Assembly: GCA_041389495.1 (NCBI GenBank) | Contig: JAWKRT010000004.1 | Location: 1 to 64,000, forward strand | Direction of reading: 5' to 3' | Source of the DNA: Myxococcota bacterium | Lineage (GTDB): Bacteria > Myxococcota_A > UBA9160 > UBA4427 | DNA: 64,000 nucleotides | Shown: piece after piece, positions 33,972-42,175 of the stretch | How the letters are laid out: each line of letters begins with the position of its first letter | Position numbering within the stretch: the stretch's first letter is position 1 | Program-made: the position numbers and the translations under genes | Notes under the pieces: generated by a model | The model's database searches: none | Told to the model about the DNA's origin: nothing | What the model saw: only the letters and a program-made list of their open reading frames with translations

Positions 33972-34724
33972 ATGCCGTTCGACCTGCGGATCGATGCCGG
34001 CATCGCCGAGCTCGTCTGGAACTTCCCGCCGGTGAACGCCTTCAAGGCGGCCGAGTGGCTCGAGCTCGCCGCGCGCGTGCGCGAGATCGGCGCGAACCCG
34101 AACGTGAACTGTCTCGTGCTCGCGGCCGAAGGGCGCGGCTTCCAGTGCGGCGTCGACGTGAAGGAGCTCGCGGCCGACGGCAACGTGATCATCGCGGCGA
34201 ACCGCGGCTGCCGCGAGTCGTTCGGCGCGATCTACGACTGCCCGTTCCCGACGATCGCGGCCTGCCACGGCTTCGTGCTCGGCGGCGGGATCGGCATCGC
34301 GGGCTCGTGCGACGTCGTGATCGCGAGCGACGACGCGACGTTCGGCATGCCCGAGATCGATCGCGGCGCGCTCGGCGCGGCGACGCACCTGCGCCGGCTC
34401 TTCCCCGAGCAGAAGGCGCGGCGGATGTTCATGACGGGCGAGCCGATCGACGCGCGCGAGGCCTATCGCGTGGGCGCGCTCGAAGCGGTGGTTCCGCGCG
34501 CCGAGCTTCGCGACGCGGCGCGCGCGCTGGCCCGGAAGTTCGCGGCGAAGAGCCCGCTCGCGCTGCGGCTCGCGAAGGAGTCGCTCAACGGCATCGAGCT
34601 GCTCGACCCCAAGCGCAGCTACCGCTACGAGCAGGGCTTCACGCTCGAGCTCTACAGCTCGCCCGATTCCCAGGAAGCGCGCGACGCCTTCGTCGGGAAG
34701 CGCGCTGCGAAGTTCGAAGGGTAG
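33972..34724 (+). CDS. echA20: EchA20-like crotonase (ring-opening hydrolase)
   Basis: A 250-residue crotonase like M. tuberculosis EchA20: NFPPVNAFKAAEW, AEGRGFQCGVDVKEL, AANRGCRESFGAIYDCPFPTIAA, DDATFGMPEIDRGALGAATHL and YRYEQGFTLEL. The P-E glutamate absent from the other crotonases in this window is present here. EchA20 hydrolyses HIEC-CoA to open the C ring, giving the COCHEA-CoA used by IpdAB encoded two genes upstream. The ATG directly follows the ipdC stop. Confidence 0.88.
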   Translation: MPFDLRIDAGIAELVWNFPPVNAFKAAEWLELAARVREIGANPNVNCLVLAAEGRGFQCGVDVKELAADGNVIIAANRGCRESFGAIYDCPFPTIAACHGFVLGGGIGIAGSCDVVIASDDATFGMPEIDRGALGAATHLRRLFPEQKARRMFMTGEPIDAREAYRVGALEAVVPRAELRDAARALARKFAAKSPLALRLAKESLNGIELLDPKRSYRYEQGFTLELYSSPDSQEARDAFVGKRAAKFEG

Positions 34725-34785
34725 GCGGCCGCGCCTGCCGAGCCGGGCGCGCGCGCCCGCTTCCGACCCCCTCGAGGAGGATCCC

Positions 34786-35937
34786 ATGCCCGAAGCCTTC
34801 ATCGTCGACGCGGTGCGCACGCCCGTCGGCCGCCGCGGCGGCGGCCTCTCGCAGGTGCACTCGGCCGACCTCGGCGCGCACTCGATCCAGGCGCTGATGG
34901 ACCGCACGGGCGTCGACCCGGGCGCGGTCGAGGACGTGATCTTCGGCTGCTGCGACACGATCGGCTCGCAGGCGGGCGACATCGCGCGCACGTGCTGGGT
35001 GGTGGCGGGGCTTCCCGATCACGTTCCGGGCGTCACCGTCGATCGCCAGTGCGGCTCGGGCCAGCAGGCCGTGCACTTCGCCGCGCAGGCGGTGATGGCG
35101 GGCGTGAACGACCTCGTCGTCGCGGGCGGCGTGCAGAGCATGTCGCAGATCCCGATCTCGTCGGCGATGACCTGCGCCGAGCACCTCGGCTTCACCGACC
35201 CCTTCCGCCAGAGCAAGGGCTGGGTCGCGCGCTACGGCGACGGCGAGGTCTCGCAGTTCGGGTCGGCCGAGCGGATCGCCGTGAAGTGGAACTGCTCGCG
35301 GGAGGATCTCGAAGCCTTCGCGCTCGAGAGCCACCGGCGCGCGATCGCCGCCATCGATTCGGGGAAGTTCGCCGACGAGATCGCGCCGCTCGGCGACTGC
35401 GCGGTCGACGAAGGCCCGCGCCGCGACACGTCGCCCGAGAAGATGGCGAAGCTCGCGACGCTTCCCGGCTGCGAGCGCATCACGGCCGCCGTCTCGAGCC
35501 AGCTCTCGGACGCATCGGCCGCGCTCCTGATCGCGAGCGAGCGCGCGGTGAAGGAGCACGGCCTCACGCCGCGCGCGCGCATCCACCACATGAGCGTGCG
35601 CGCCGACGACCCGGTGTGGATGCTGACGGCGCCGATCCCGGCCACGGCCTACGCCATGAAGCGGGCCGGCATGACGCTCGACCAGATCGACGCGGTCGAG
35701 ATCAACGAGGCCTTCGCCTCGGTCGTGCTCGCGTGGCTGAAGGAGACCGGCTACGACCCGGCGAGGACGAACCCGAACGGCGGCGCGATCGCACTCGGCC
35801 ATCCGATCGGCGCGACCGGCGCGCGGCTCATGACCACGTTGCTCGGCGAGCTCGAGCGCACCGGCGGGCGCTACGGCCTGCAGACGATGTGCGAAGGCGG
35901 CGGCCAGGCGAACGTCACGATCCTCGAGCGGCTGTAG
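34786..35937 (+). CDS. fadA6: FadA6-like thiolase
   Basis: A 383-residue thiolase with all catalytic residues: C89 (VTVDRQCGSGQQ), EINEAF, H339 (ALGHPIGATGA) and C369 (MCEGGGQANV). The sequence follows FadA6 of the KstR2 regulon closely (NMSQIPISSAMT-like stretch, PIPATAYAMK, GGRYGLQTMCEGGG). It would cleave the 3-keto-acyl-CoA products of C/D-ring degradation. A GAGGAGG ribosome site precedes the ATG. Confidence 0.92.
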   Translation: MPEAFIVDAVRTPVGRRGGGLSQVHSADLGAHSIQALMDRTGVDPGAVEDVIFGCCDTIGSQAGDIARTCWVVAGLPDHVPGVTVDRQCGSGQQAVHFAAQAVMAGVNDLVVAGGVQSMSQIPISSAMTCAEHLGFTDPFRQSKGWVARYGDGEVSQFGSAERIAVKWNCSREDLEAFALESHRRAIAAIDSGKFADEIAPLGDCAVDEGPRRDTSPEKMAKLATLPGCERITAAVSSQLSDASAALLIASERAVKEHGLTPRARIHHMSVRADDPVWMLTAPIPATAYAMKRAGMTLDQIDAVEINEAFASVVLAWLKETGYDPARTNPNGGAIALGHPIGATGARLMTTLLGELERTGGRYGLQTMCEGGGQANVTILERL

Positions 35938-35964
35938 CTCGGGCAGGGCAGGGGACATATCGAG

Positions 35965-36870
35965 ATGGGCATCTGTGACGGACGCGTCGTGATCGTGACC
36001 GGCGGCGCGCGCGGCCTCGGTCGCGCGCACTGCCTCGCCTTCGCGGCCGAGGGCGCGAAGGTGGTCGTCAACGACATCGGCGTCGAGCTCGACGGCTCGG
36101 GCGGCGGCACGGGCCCGGCCGGCGAGCTCGTCGAGCAGATCCGCGGCATGGGCGGCGAGGCGATCGCGAACGGCGCCGACGTTGCCGACTGGGCGCAGGC
36201 GAAGGCGATGATCGACCAGGCCGTCTCGGCGTTCGGCCGACTCGACGTCGTCGTGAACAACGCGGGCGTCGTGCGCGACCGCATGTTCGTGAACGCGACC
36301 GAGGAGGAGTTCGACTTCGTGACGCGCGTGCACCTGAAGGGGCACTTCGCCGTCGCGCGCCACGCGGCCGCCCACTGGCGCGACCGCGCGAAGGCCGGCG
36401 ACCAGGTCGATGCGCGCATCATCAACACGAGCTCGGGCGCGGGGCTGCAGGGGAGCGTCGGCCAGGCGGTGTACGGCGCCGCGAAGGGCGCGATCGCGAC
36501 GCTCACGCTGGTGCAGGCGGCGGAGCTCGCGCGTTACGGCATCACCGCCAACGCGATCGCGCCGTCCGCGCGCACGCGCATGACGGAGGAGGTGTTCGCG
36601 GCCGACATGGCGAAGCCCGGCGAGGGCGTCTTCGACGTCGCCGCGCCCGAGAATGTCTCGCCGCTCGTCGTCTGGCTCGGCAGCCCCGAGTCGCGCGACG
36701 TGACGGGCCGCGTGTTCGAGGTGAAGGGCGGGCGCATCGCCGTCTCGGACGGCTGGCGCGACGACGCCGAGGTCGACAAGGGCTCGCGCTGGAACCCGGA
36801 CGAAGTCGGCGCCGCGGTGCACCAGATCCTGTCCAAGGCTCCCGCGCCGCAGAAGTGCTACGGGACCTAG
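35965..36870 (+). CDS. SDR, Rv3548c-like member of the HIP-pathway cluster
   Basis: A 301-residue SDR with TGGARGLGRAHCLAF, VVNDIGVELDGSGGGTGP (the Gly-rich insert typical of MFE-2-like members), NNAGVVRDRMFVNATEEE, the Ser in NTSSGAGLQG, and Y-G-A-A-K. It resembles the SDR genes flanking echA20 in the M. tuberculosis KstR2 regulon (Rv3548c/Rv3549c), so a 3-hydroxyacyl-CoA dehydrogenase role on ring fragments is likely. It sits between fadA6 and an ACAD; the gap to the latter is one base. Confidence 0.87.
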   Translation: MGICDGRVVIVTGGARGLGRAHCLAFAAEGAKVVVNDIGVELDGSGGGTGPAGELVEQIRGMGGEAIANGADVADWAQAKAMIDQAVSAFGRLDVVVNNAGVVRDRMFVNATEEEFDFVTRVHLKGHFAVARHAAAHWRDRAKAGDQVDARIINTSSGAGLQGSVGQAVYGAAKGAIATLTLVQAAELARYGITANAIAPSARTRMTEEVFAADMAKPGEGVFDVAAPENVSPLVVWLGSPESRDVTGRVFEVKGGRIAVSDGWRDDAEVDKGSRWNPDEVGAAVHQILSKAPAPQKCYGT

Positions 36871-36871
36871 C

Positions 36872-38011
36872 ATGAACTTCGCCTTCACCGAAGAGCAGCA
36901 GGAGCTGCGCGAGACGGCGCGCGCCTTCCTCGCGGAGCACGCGTCGTCCGAGCGCGTGCGCGCGGCGATGGAGAGCGAGCGCGGCTGGGACGATGCCCTC
37001 TGGCGGCAGCTCGGGAGCGAGCTCGGCTGGACCGCGGTGCACATCCCCGAGGAGTACGGCGGGCTCGGCCTCGGCTACGTCGAGCTCGTGGCGCTGCTCG
37101 AGATCATGGGCGAGCACCTCGTCTGCTCGCCGTACTTCGCGACGCTCGCGTTCGGCGCGAATGCGCTGCTCGTCGCGGGCAGCGAAGCCCAGAAGCAGGA
37201 GTGGCTGCCGAAGATCGCGGAGGGCGCGTGCACGGCGACGCTCGCGATGACGGAGCCGAACGGGCGCTGGGACGCGCGCGGCATCGAGGCCACGCTCGCG
37301 CGCGACGGCGACGCGTTCGTGCTCCGCGGCACCAAGCGCTACGTCGTCGACGGCCACGCGGCCGAGCTGCTCGTCGTCGCCGCGCGCACGCCGGGGAGCG
37401 CGGGCGAGCAGGGCGTGTCGCTCGCGCTCGTGCCCGCCGACGCCGCGGGTGTCGAGCGCAAGGCGCTGCCCACCGTCGACCAGACGCGCCGCCAGGCCGA
37501 GATCGCCTTCCACGACGTGCGCGTGCCCGCGGACGCTCTCCTGGGCGCCGAGGGCGCGGCGTGGCCCGCGCTCTCGCGCGTGCTCGACCTCGCCGCCGTC
37601 GCGCTCGCGGCCGAGCAGGTGGGCGGCGCGCAGCGCGCGCTCGACATGGCCGTCGCCTACGCGAAGGAGCGCGTCCAGTTCGGCCGCGTGATCGGCTCCT
37701 TCCAGGCCATCAAGCACAAGTGCGCCGACATGATGGTCGCCGTCGAGGCCGCGCGCTCGGGCCTCTACCTCGCCGCCTGCGCCGCCGCCGAAGGCACCGA
37801 CGACCTCCCGCGCATGGCCTCGCTCGCCAAGGCGTACTGCTCCGACGCCTACTTCCGCTGCGCGGCCGACGACATCCAGATCCACGGCGGAGTCGGCTTC
37901 ACCTGGGAGTACGACTGCCACCTCCACTTCAAGCGCGCGAAGTCGAGCGAGACCCTGCTCGGCGACGCCGCCCATCATCGCGAGCTCGTGGCGCGGCGGA
38001 TCGGGCTGTAG
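36872..38011 (+). CDS. acyl-CoA dehydrogenase, small-subunit type
   Basis: A 379-residue ACAD and the last gene of the ipdA operon. It has YAKERVQFGRVIGSFQAIKHK and IHGGVGFTWEYDCHLHFKRAKS. The helix with the usual glutamate reads LDLAAVALAAEQVGG, so it probably works with a larger partner, possibly the FadE30-like protein encoded divergently at 42176-43354 or one elsewhere. The alpha/beta partition is known for FadE pairs of the KstR2 regulon. It ends 9 bases from the convergent OYE gene. Confidence 0.88.
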   Translation: MNFAFTEEQQELRETARAFLAEHASSERVRAAMESERGWDDALWRQLGSELGWTAVHIPEEYGGLGLGYVELVALLEIMGEHLVCSPYFATLAFGANALLVAGSEAQKQEWLPKIAEGACTATLAMTEPNGRWDARGIEATLARDGDAFVLRGTKRYVVDGHAAELLVVAARTPGSAGEQGVSLALVPADAAGVERKALPTVDQTRRQAEIAFHDVRVPADALLGAEGAAWPALSRVLDLAAVALAAEQVGGAQRALDMAVAYAKERVQFGRVIGSFQAIKHKCADMMVAVEAARSGLYLAACAAAEGTDDLPRMASLAKAYCSDAYFRCAADDIQIHGGVGFTWEYDCHLHFKRAKSSETLLGDAAHHRELVARRIGL

Positions 38012-38020
38012 CGGGCGCCG

Positions 38021-39199
38021 TCAGCCGCGCTCGGCCCCGCCCGCCAGCACGCAGTGCGTGCCGCTGTAGATCGCGGCCATGCACTTGTTGCAGTGCACGC
38101 ACAGCGACTCGCTCGCGTCGCCGGCGATCATCGCGTGGACGAAGTCCGGGTCGCGCACGAGTGCGCGGCCCATGGCGACGAACTCGAAGCCGTCGGCCAT
38201 GGCCTGCTCGATCGTGTCGCGGCGGTTGATGCCGCCGAGCAGGACGAGCGGCATGTCGAGGGCCGCGCGGAACTGGCGCGCGTAGCTGCGGAAGTAGGCT
38301 TCCTCGAACGGGTAGGTCTTGAAGAAATAGCGTCCGAAGAGCTTGAGCCCGAGGCCGACGGCCTTCGGCATCGATGCGGCCATCTCCGCGAGCGGAACGT
38401 CGCCGCGGAAGAGATACATCGGGTTCTGGAGGGAGCTCCCGCCGGTGAGCTCGATCGCGTCGAGCGTTCCGTCGGATTGGAGCAGGCGCGCGACTTCGAT
38501 GCTCTCGTCGACCCACAGGCCGCCGGGCACGCCGTCGTCCATGTTGAGCTTCGCGAGCACGGCCATGCGGCCGCCGACCGCGTCGGCGACGGCCTTCGCG
38601 ATGTCGCGCGCGAAGCGCGCGCGGTTCTCGAGCGAGCCACCCCAGGCATCGTCGCGCCGGTTCAGCTTCGGCGACAGGAACTGGCTCGGCAGGTAGCCGT
38701 GCCCGAAGTGGATCTCGACGGCGTCGAAGTCGGCTTCGCGCAGAAGCGTCGCGGCCTCGGCGAAGTCGCGGACGATGCGCGCGATGTCGTCCGTCGTGGC
38801 GGCGCGCGTGCGCTTCATCGCGAGCGGACTGAAGATGCGCGACGGCGAGAGGGCGGGGAGGCCGGCCGCGGCCGCGACGGCGCCCGCGTGCCCGATCTGC
38901 GCGGAGATCGCCGCGCCCTCGGCGTGCACGGCGTCGGCGAGCGCGCGCAGGCCGGGGAGCGTCTCGCTGCGCAGCACGAGCTCGTTCGGCGTCCCGCCGC
39001 CGTCGGGCGACACGGCGCAGAACGCGAGCGTCGACATGCCGACGCCGCCGCGCGCGACCGCGCGGTGGAACTCGATCAGGCGCGGCTCGATCGTCTGCGT
39101 GCCCGTCATGCCCTCGAAGGTCGCGGCCTTGAGGATGCGGTTGCGAAGCTGGACGGGGCCTAGCTTCGCGGGCTCGAACGCGTTCGGCGTCGTCGTCAC
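38021..39199 (-). CDS. OYE-family NADH:flavin oxidoreductase with cysteine cluster
   Basis: A 392-residue FMN TIM-barrel of the old yellow enzyme family: RNRILKAATFEGMT near the start, QIGHAG, FDAVEIHFGHGYLPSQFLSP, NRRDDAWGGSLENRARF and GRALVRDPDF. The tail carries C367-x2-C370-x2-C373-x9-C383, like the Fe-S ligands of 2,4-dienoyl-CoA reductase, but the C-terminal FAD/NADH domain of those enzymes is missing. It would reduce an activated C=C bond, perhaps in a steroid or dienoyl-CoA, using electrons from another reductase. It is the last gene after the P450 in the minus-strand operon. Confidence 0.87.
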   Translation of the reverse strand: MTTTPNAFEPAKLGPVQLRNRILKAATFEGMTGTQTIEPRLIEFHRAVARGGVGMSTLAFCAVSPDGGGTPNELVLRSETLPGLRALADAVHAEGAAISAQIGHAGAVAAAAGLPALSPSRIFSPLAMKRTRAATTDDIARIVRDFAEAATLLREADFDAVEIHFGHGYLPSQFLSPKLNRRDDAWGGSLENRARFARDIAKAVADAVGGRMAVLAKLNMDDGVPGGLWVDESIEVARLLQSDGTLDAIELTGGSSLQNPMYLFRGDVPLAEMAASMPKAVGLGLKLFGRYFFKTYPFEEAYFRSYARQFRAALDMPLVLLGGINRRDTIEQAMADGFEFVAMGRALVRDPDFVHAMIAGDASESLCVHCNKCMAAIYSGTHCVLAGGAERG

Positions 39200-39209
39200 G
39201 TCTCGTTCC

Positions 39210-40580
39210 TCATCGTGTGTGCACCGTCATCGGGATGCCGCGCGCGGGCCGAAGCGGCCCGATGCCGTAGACCTGTCCCTCGACCTTCGCGCCGGGCGCG
39301 AGCCGAAGCTCGAGCTCGCCGGAGAGCGCGGCGATCGCGATCGTCGCTTCCATCAAGGCGAACTCCTCGCCGATGCAGCGCCGACCGCCGAGGCCGAACG
39401 GGCACCACGCGTCGGCAGGGCGCGCGTTCGCGCGCTCGGGCAGGAAGCGATCGGGATCGAAGCGCTCGGGATCCTCCCAGAAGTCGCGGTGCGTGTGCGT
39501 CACGAAGAAGAGCGTCGTGACGATCGAGCCCTTCGGGATGCGGTAGCCGTCGATCTCGTCGTCTTCGATGCACTCGCGCCCGGTTCCCCAGGCGGGCGGG
39601 TAGAGGCGCAGCGTCTCGCACACGACGCGGCGCGTGAAGTCGAGCGCGGGAAGATCGGCGTGCGTCGGCGCGCGCCCGCGCAGCGCGGCTGCTTCCTGCT
39701 GCACGCGCGCGAGCGCTTCGGGGTGCTGGCTCAGCAGCCCGAACGCGAAGCCGATCGTGGTCGCGGTCGTCTCGTGGCCGGCGTTGAGCAGCGTCCACAT
39801 TTCGTAGCGCAGCTGCTGCTCGCTCATGCGGCCTTCGGCGACGTGCTCGTTCAGCCGCGCGAGCACGTTCGCGCCGCCGCCGCGCGCGCGGTTCTCGGCG
39901 ATGAGCTCGTCGATCGCGCCGTACATGGTGCGCAGCGCGGCGCGCGCCTCGCGGTTGCGCCGCGTCGGCACCCAGAGCGGCGGCGCGAGCGGGTGCGTCG
40001 AGACGTGCCCCGTGTAGCGGCTCGACGCCCACAGCGCTTCGTGCAGCGCCTGCGCGCGGTCGAGGATGTCGCAGCCGAAGAAGGCGCGGCAGGCGATGTC
40101 CATCGCGAGCTTCGCCATCTCGGGCGCGATGTCGAAAGCGGGCTCGCCGACCCGCTGGCGCATGCGCGCGACGAACGCGCGCGCACCGTCGACCATGTGC
40201 GGCACGAGCTCGGTCAGAGCGCTGCGGCGGAACGACGGCATGATGAGGCGCCGCTGGTCCTTCCACAGCTCGCCGTCGCTGAAGAAGAGCCCGTCGCCGC
40301 CGATCTCCTTGCGGCGCAGGAACGTGACGCCCTTCGGATAGCGCTCCGCGCGATCGACGAGCACGCGCCGGTGCTGCTCGGGGCGCGCCGTCACCACCTG
40401 ACAGCGCGGCCACATCTTCACGCACGCGACGTCGCCGTACTCGGCGACGAGCTTTCGATAGTAGGCGAGCGGGTCGGGCCGCAGCTCGCGGAAGAACTGG
40501 AAGGGCGTCGCATAGCGCGGGCCCGGCGGAAGCGGGCGCGCGCGCGAGGCTTCGTCGACCCGATCAGGCGAGGTCGACAC
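39210..40580 (-). CDS. cytochrome P450
   Basis: A 456-residue soluble P450 monooxygenase. It has the I-helix oxygen motif AGHETT (267-272), E322-T-L-R325, and FGLGGRRCIGEEFA with haem ligand C402. No membrane anchor is present. The organisation resembles fatty-acid/sterol hydroxylase-like P450s (CYP4/102-like helix K and meander), but I cannot give a subfamily. Its start lies inside the end of the EXPERA-like gene (17-base overlap), so they are translated together. Its redox partners are not encoded in the window. Confidence 0.92.
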   Translation of the reverse strand: MSTSPDRVDEASRARPLPPGPRYATPFQFFRELRPDPLAYYRKLVAEYGDVACVKMWPRCQVVTARPEQHRRVLVDRAERYPKGVTFLRRKEIGGDGLFFSDGELWKDQRRLIMPSFRRSALTELVPHMVDGARAFVARMRQRVGEPAFDIAPEMAKLAMDIACRAFFGCDILDRAQALHEALWASSRYTGHVSTHPLAPPLWVPTRRNREARAALRTMYGAIDELIAENRARGGGANVLARLNEHVAEGRMSEQQLRYEMWTLLNAGHETTATTIGFAFGLLSQHPEALARVQQEAAALRGRAPTHADLPALDFTRRVVCETLRLYPPAWGTGRECIEDDEIDGYRIPKGSIVTTLFFVTHTHRDFWEDPERFDPDRFLPERANARPADAWCPFGLGGRRCIGEEFALMEATIAIAALSGELELRLAPGAKVEGQVYGIGPLRPARGIPMTVHTR

Positions 40581-41076
40581 GCGAGCGGTGCATCCGGTGG
40601 ATGAAGAGGAGCGGCCCGAGCACCCAGGGCCCGTTGACCTGCAGGAGCGCGATCTTCATGAACGCGGTGACGTCGGGGTGCGCGAACTGTGTCGCGAAGA
40701 CGAGCAGGGAGGTCGTCATCGTCGCGCTCGCGACGGCGATCATCGCGGTGCGGAACCAGGGCGTGTCCTGTCGGCCGGTCAGGAACATGAACAGCGCGAG
40801 CGCCCAGAACGGATTGTAGAGGTAGTCCTGCGCGTTCATCACGTTCGCGTACCAGTCGGGCATCGCGCCCCAGTACGGATCGATGTCGTAGTAGCCCTGC
40901 CAGGCGGCGCGCGCGGCTTCCGCAGAGGAGCTGTCGCAGCCCTCGAGGTGCTCCCAGCCGCCGCACGGCATCACGAGGGCGAGCTCGAAGACGAACACGA
41001 AGAGGTACAGCACGAGCACGCCGACGATCAGCTGGTCGACGGTCGAGAGCCGCGTGGGGCGCACGAGTCGGGGCAT
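40564..41076 (-). CDS. four-helix membrane protein, EXPERA/emopamil-binding-like (tentative)
   Basis: A 170-residue protein with about four membrane helices (residues 15-37, 84-101, 107-128, 138-160). Loops rich in Trp and Asp (DPYWGAMPDWYANVMNAQDY) and the last helix NGPWVLGPLLFIHRMH with a polar end recall EXPERA-domain proteins (EBP, TM6SF2, TMEM97), which bind or isomerise sterols. It overlaps the P450 gene and directly follows a 26-residue membrane peptide gene. A sterol substrate-binding or isomerase role next to a P450 is plausible but inferred, and the family call is tentative. Confidence 0.7.
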   Translation of the reverse strand: MPRLVRPTRLSTVDQLIVGVLVLYLFVFVFELALVMPCGGWEHLEGCDSSSAEAARAAWQGYYDIDPYWGAMPDWYANVMNAQDYLYNPFWALALFMFLTGRQDTPWFRTAMIAVASATMTTSLLVFATQFAHPDVTAFMKIALLQVNGPWVLGPLLFIHRMHRSRVDLA

Positions 41077-41079
41077 CGC

Positions 41080-41160
41080 CTAGAAGAGCATCCGGCGCAG
41101 GACGCCGAGCGCGACGTAGAGGACGGTCGGCCCGGCGATCAGGATCGTCGCTTTCAGCAT
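41080..41160 (-). CDS. 26-residue single-span membrane peptide
   Basis: A small open frame coding for a 26-residue peptide: Met, a hydrophobic stretch of about 17 residues (ATILIAGPTVLYVALGV), then RRMLF. A GGCAGGATGAG ribosome-like site precedes the ATG. It lies 33 bases after ipdF and 3 bases before the EXPERA-like start, in the same operon. Positive-inside topology would put the C-terminus in the cytoplasm. It may be a small regulatory or assembly subunit for the membrane protein. It is too short for most gene finders. Confidence 0.5.
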   Translation of the reverse strand: MLKATILIAGPTVLYVALGVLRRMLF

Positions 41161-41193
41161 GGGCTCATCCTGCCACCGCGCGCCGGCGCGGTG

Positions 41194-41973
41194 CTAGGGA
41201 TGCTGCGAGCTGACCGACACGACCTCGCCCGTCATGTAGGACGAGAGGTCGCTGCCGAGGAACACCATCACGTTGGCGACCTCCCACGGCTCGGCCGCGC
41301 GGCCGAATGCCTCGCGCTCCTGGAGCCGGTCGAGCAGCTCCTGGTTGCTCGTCTTCACGAGGAACGGGTGCAGCGCGATGCTCGGGGCGACGCAGTTCAC
41401 GCGGAGCCCGTGCTCCGCGGCCTCGACCGCCGCGCAGCGCGTGAGCGCCATGACGCCGGCCTTGGCCGCCGCGTAGTGCGCCTGCCCCTTCTGCGCGCGC
41501 CAGCCGAGCACCGAGGCGTTGTTCACGATCGAGCCGCCGCGCGCGGCCATGCGCTGGAGCGCCGCGCGCGTCATGCGGAACGTGCCGTTCAGCGTCACGT
41601 CGAGCACGAGGTTCCACTGCTCGTCCGTCATGTCGACGAGCGACACCTCGCCCCCGAGCCCCGCGTTGTTGATCAAGACGTCGACGTGCCCGAGCTCGCG
41701 CTCGGCCGCATCCCACAGCGCATCCACGTCTTCCTGCTTCGTCACATTGCAGAGCGCCGTCGGCGGCCTCTCTCCCGCCACCTCGCGAAGCCGATCCGCC
41801 GCCTCGCCGAGCCGCCGCTCGTGGATGTCGCTGATCATCACCCGAGCGCCTTCTTCCACCGCGCGCTTCGCCACCGCGAAACCAATCCCGGTCCCCGCCG
41901 CCGCCGTAACCAGCACCGTCTTCCCAGCCAACAGATTGCGACCCTGCGGATACGAAGGCGGCGGAACCGGCAT
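41194..41973 (-). CDS. ipdF: IpdF-like SDR of C/D-ring steroid degradation
   Basis: A 259-residue SDR that follows IpdF (Rv3559c) closely: VLVTAAAGTGIGFAVAKRA, ISDIHERRLGEAADRL, NNAGLGGEVSLVDMTDEQW, VNNASVLGWRAQKGQAHYAAAKAG, EAFGRAAEPWEVA, and the C-terminal TGEVVSVSSQHP. In the actinobacterial pathway IpdF oxidises a hydroxyl of the 5-hydroxy-HIP-CoA series. I use the ATG at 41973 (MPVPPPSYP), which gives the family's usual length; upstream codons are spurious. The first ~50 codons use more A/T-ending codons than neighbouring genes. Confidence 0.9.
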   Translation of the reverse strand: MPVPPPSYPQGRNLLAGKTVLVTAAAGTGIGFAVAKRAVEEGARVMISDIHERRLGEAADRLREVAGERPPTALCNVTKQEDVDALWDAAERELGHVDVLINNAGLGGEVSLVDMTDEQWNLVLDVTLNGTFRMTRAALQRMAARGGSIVNNASVLGWRAQKGQAHYAAAKAGVMALTRCAAVEAAEHGLRVNCVAPSIALHPFLVKTSNQELLDRLQEREAFGRAAEPWEVANVMVFLGSDLSSYMTGEVVSVSSQHP

Positions 41974-42025
41974 GTCGACGAACCCCTTTCCAACAAGTAG
42001 TTGCGCGGTCGAGCAGGACGCGCGA

Positions 42026-42144
42026 GCGGCCGGCGGGAGCGCTTCCCGCGAAATCAAGCGCAGCCGGCGCCACCCGAGCCAGTTCCGGCCTGCCGAACAC
42101 GACGCGCCGGCGAGCCATTCGCGGGAAGCGCTCCCGCCGGCCGC
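42026..42144. repeat. 27-bp perfect inverted repeat, REP/MITE-like
   Basis: Arms at 42026-42052 and 42118-42144 are exact reverse complements (GCGGCCGGCGGG...GCGAA type), separated by 65 bases. Each arm is itself nearly palindromic (GGGAGCGCTTCCC). The element fills the non-coding gap between fadE30 (stop 42176) and ipdF (start 41973), both on the minus strand. No transposase is nearby. It could be a REP doublet, a small non-autonomous element, or an RNA structure that uncouples expression within the operon. Confidence 0.7.
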
Positions 42145-42175
42145 CGACCTCGATCCAGTCCGCCCGACCCGCGCG

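Noticed and set aside
35965..36870. Calling this SDR ipdF
   Set aside because: The SDR at 41194-41973 matches IpdF far better, including the TAAAGTGIG and C-terminal SVSSQHP segments; this one resembles the Rv3548c/MFE-2 type.
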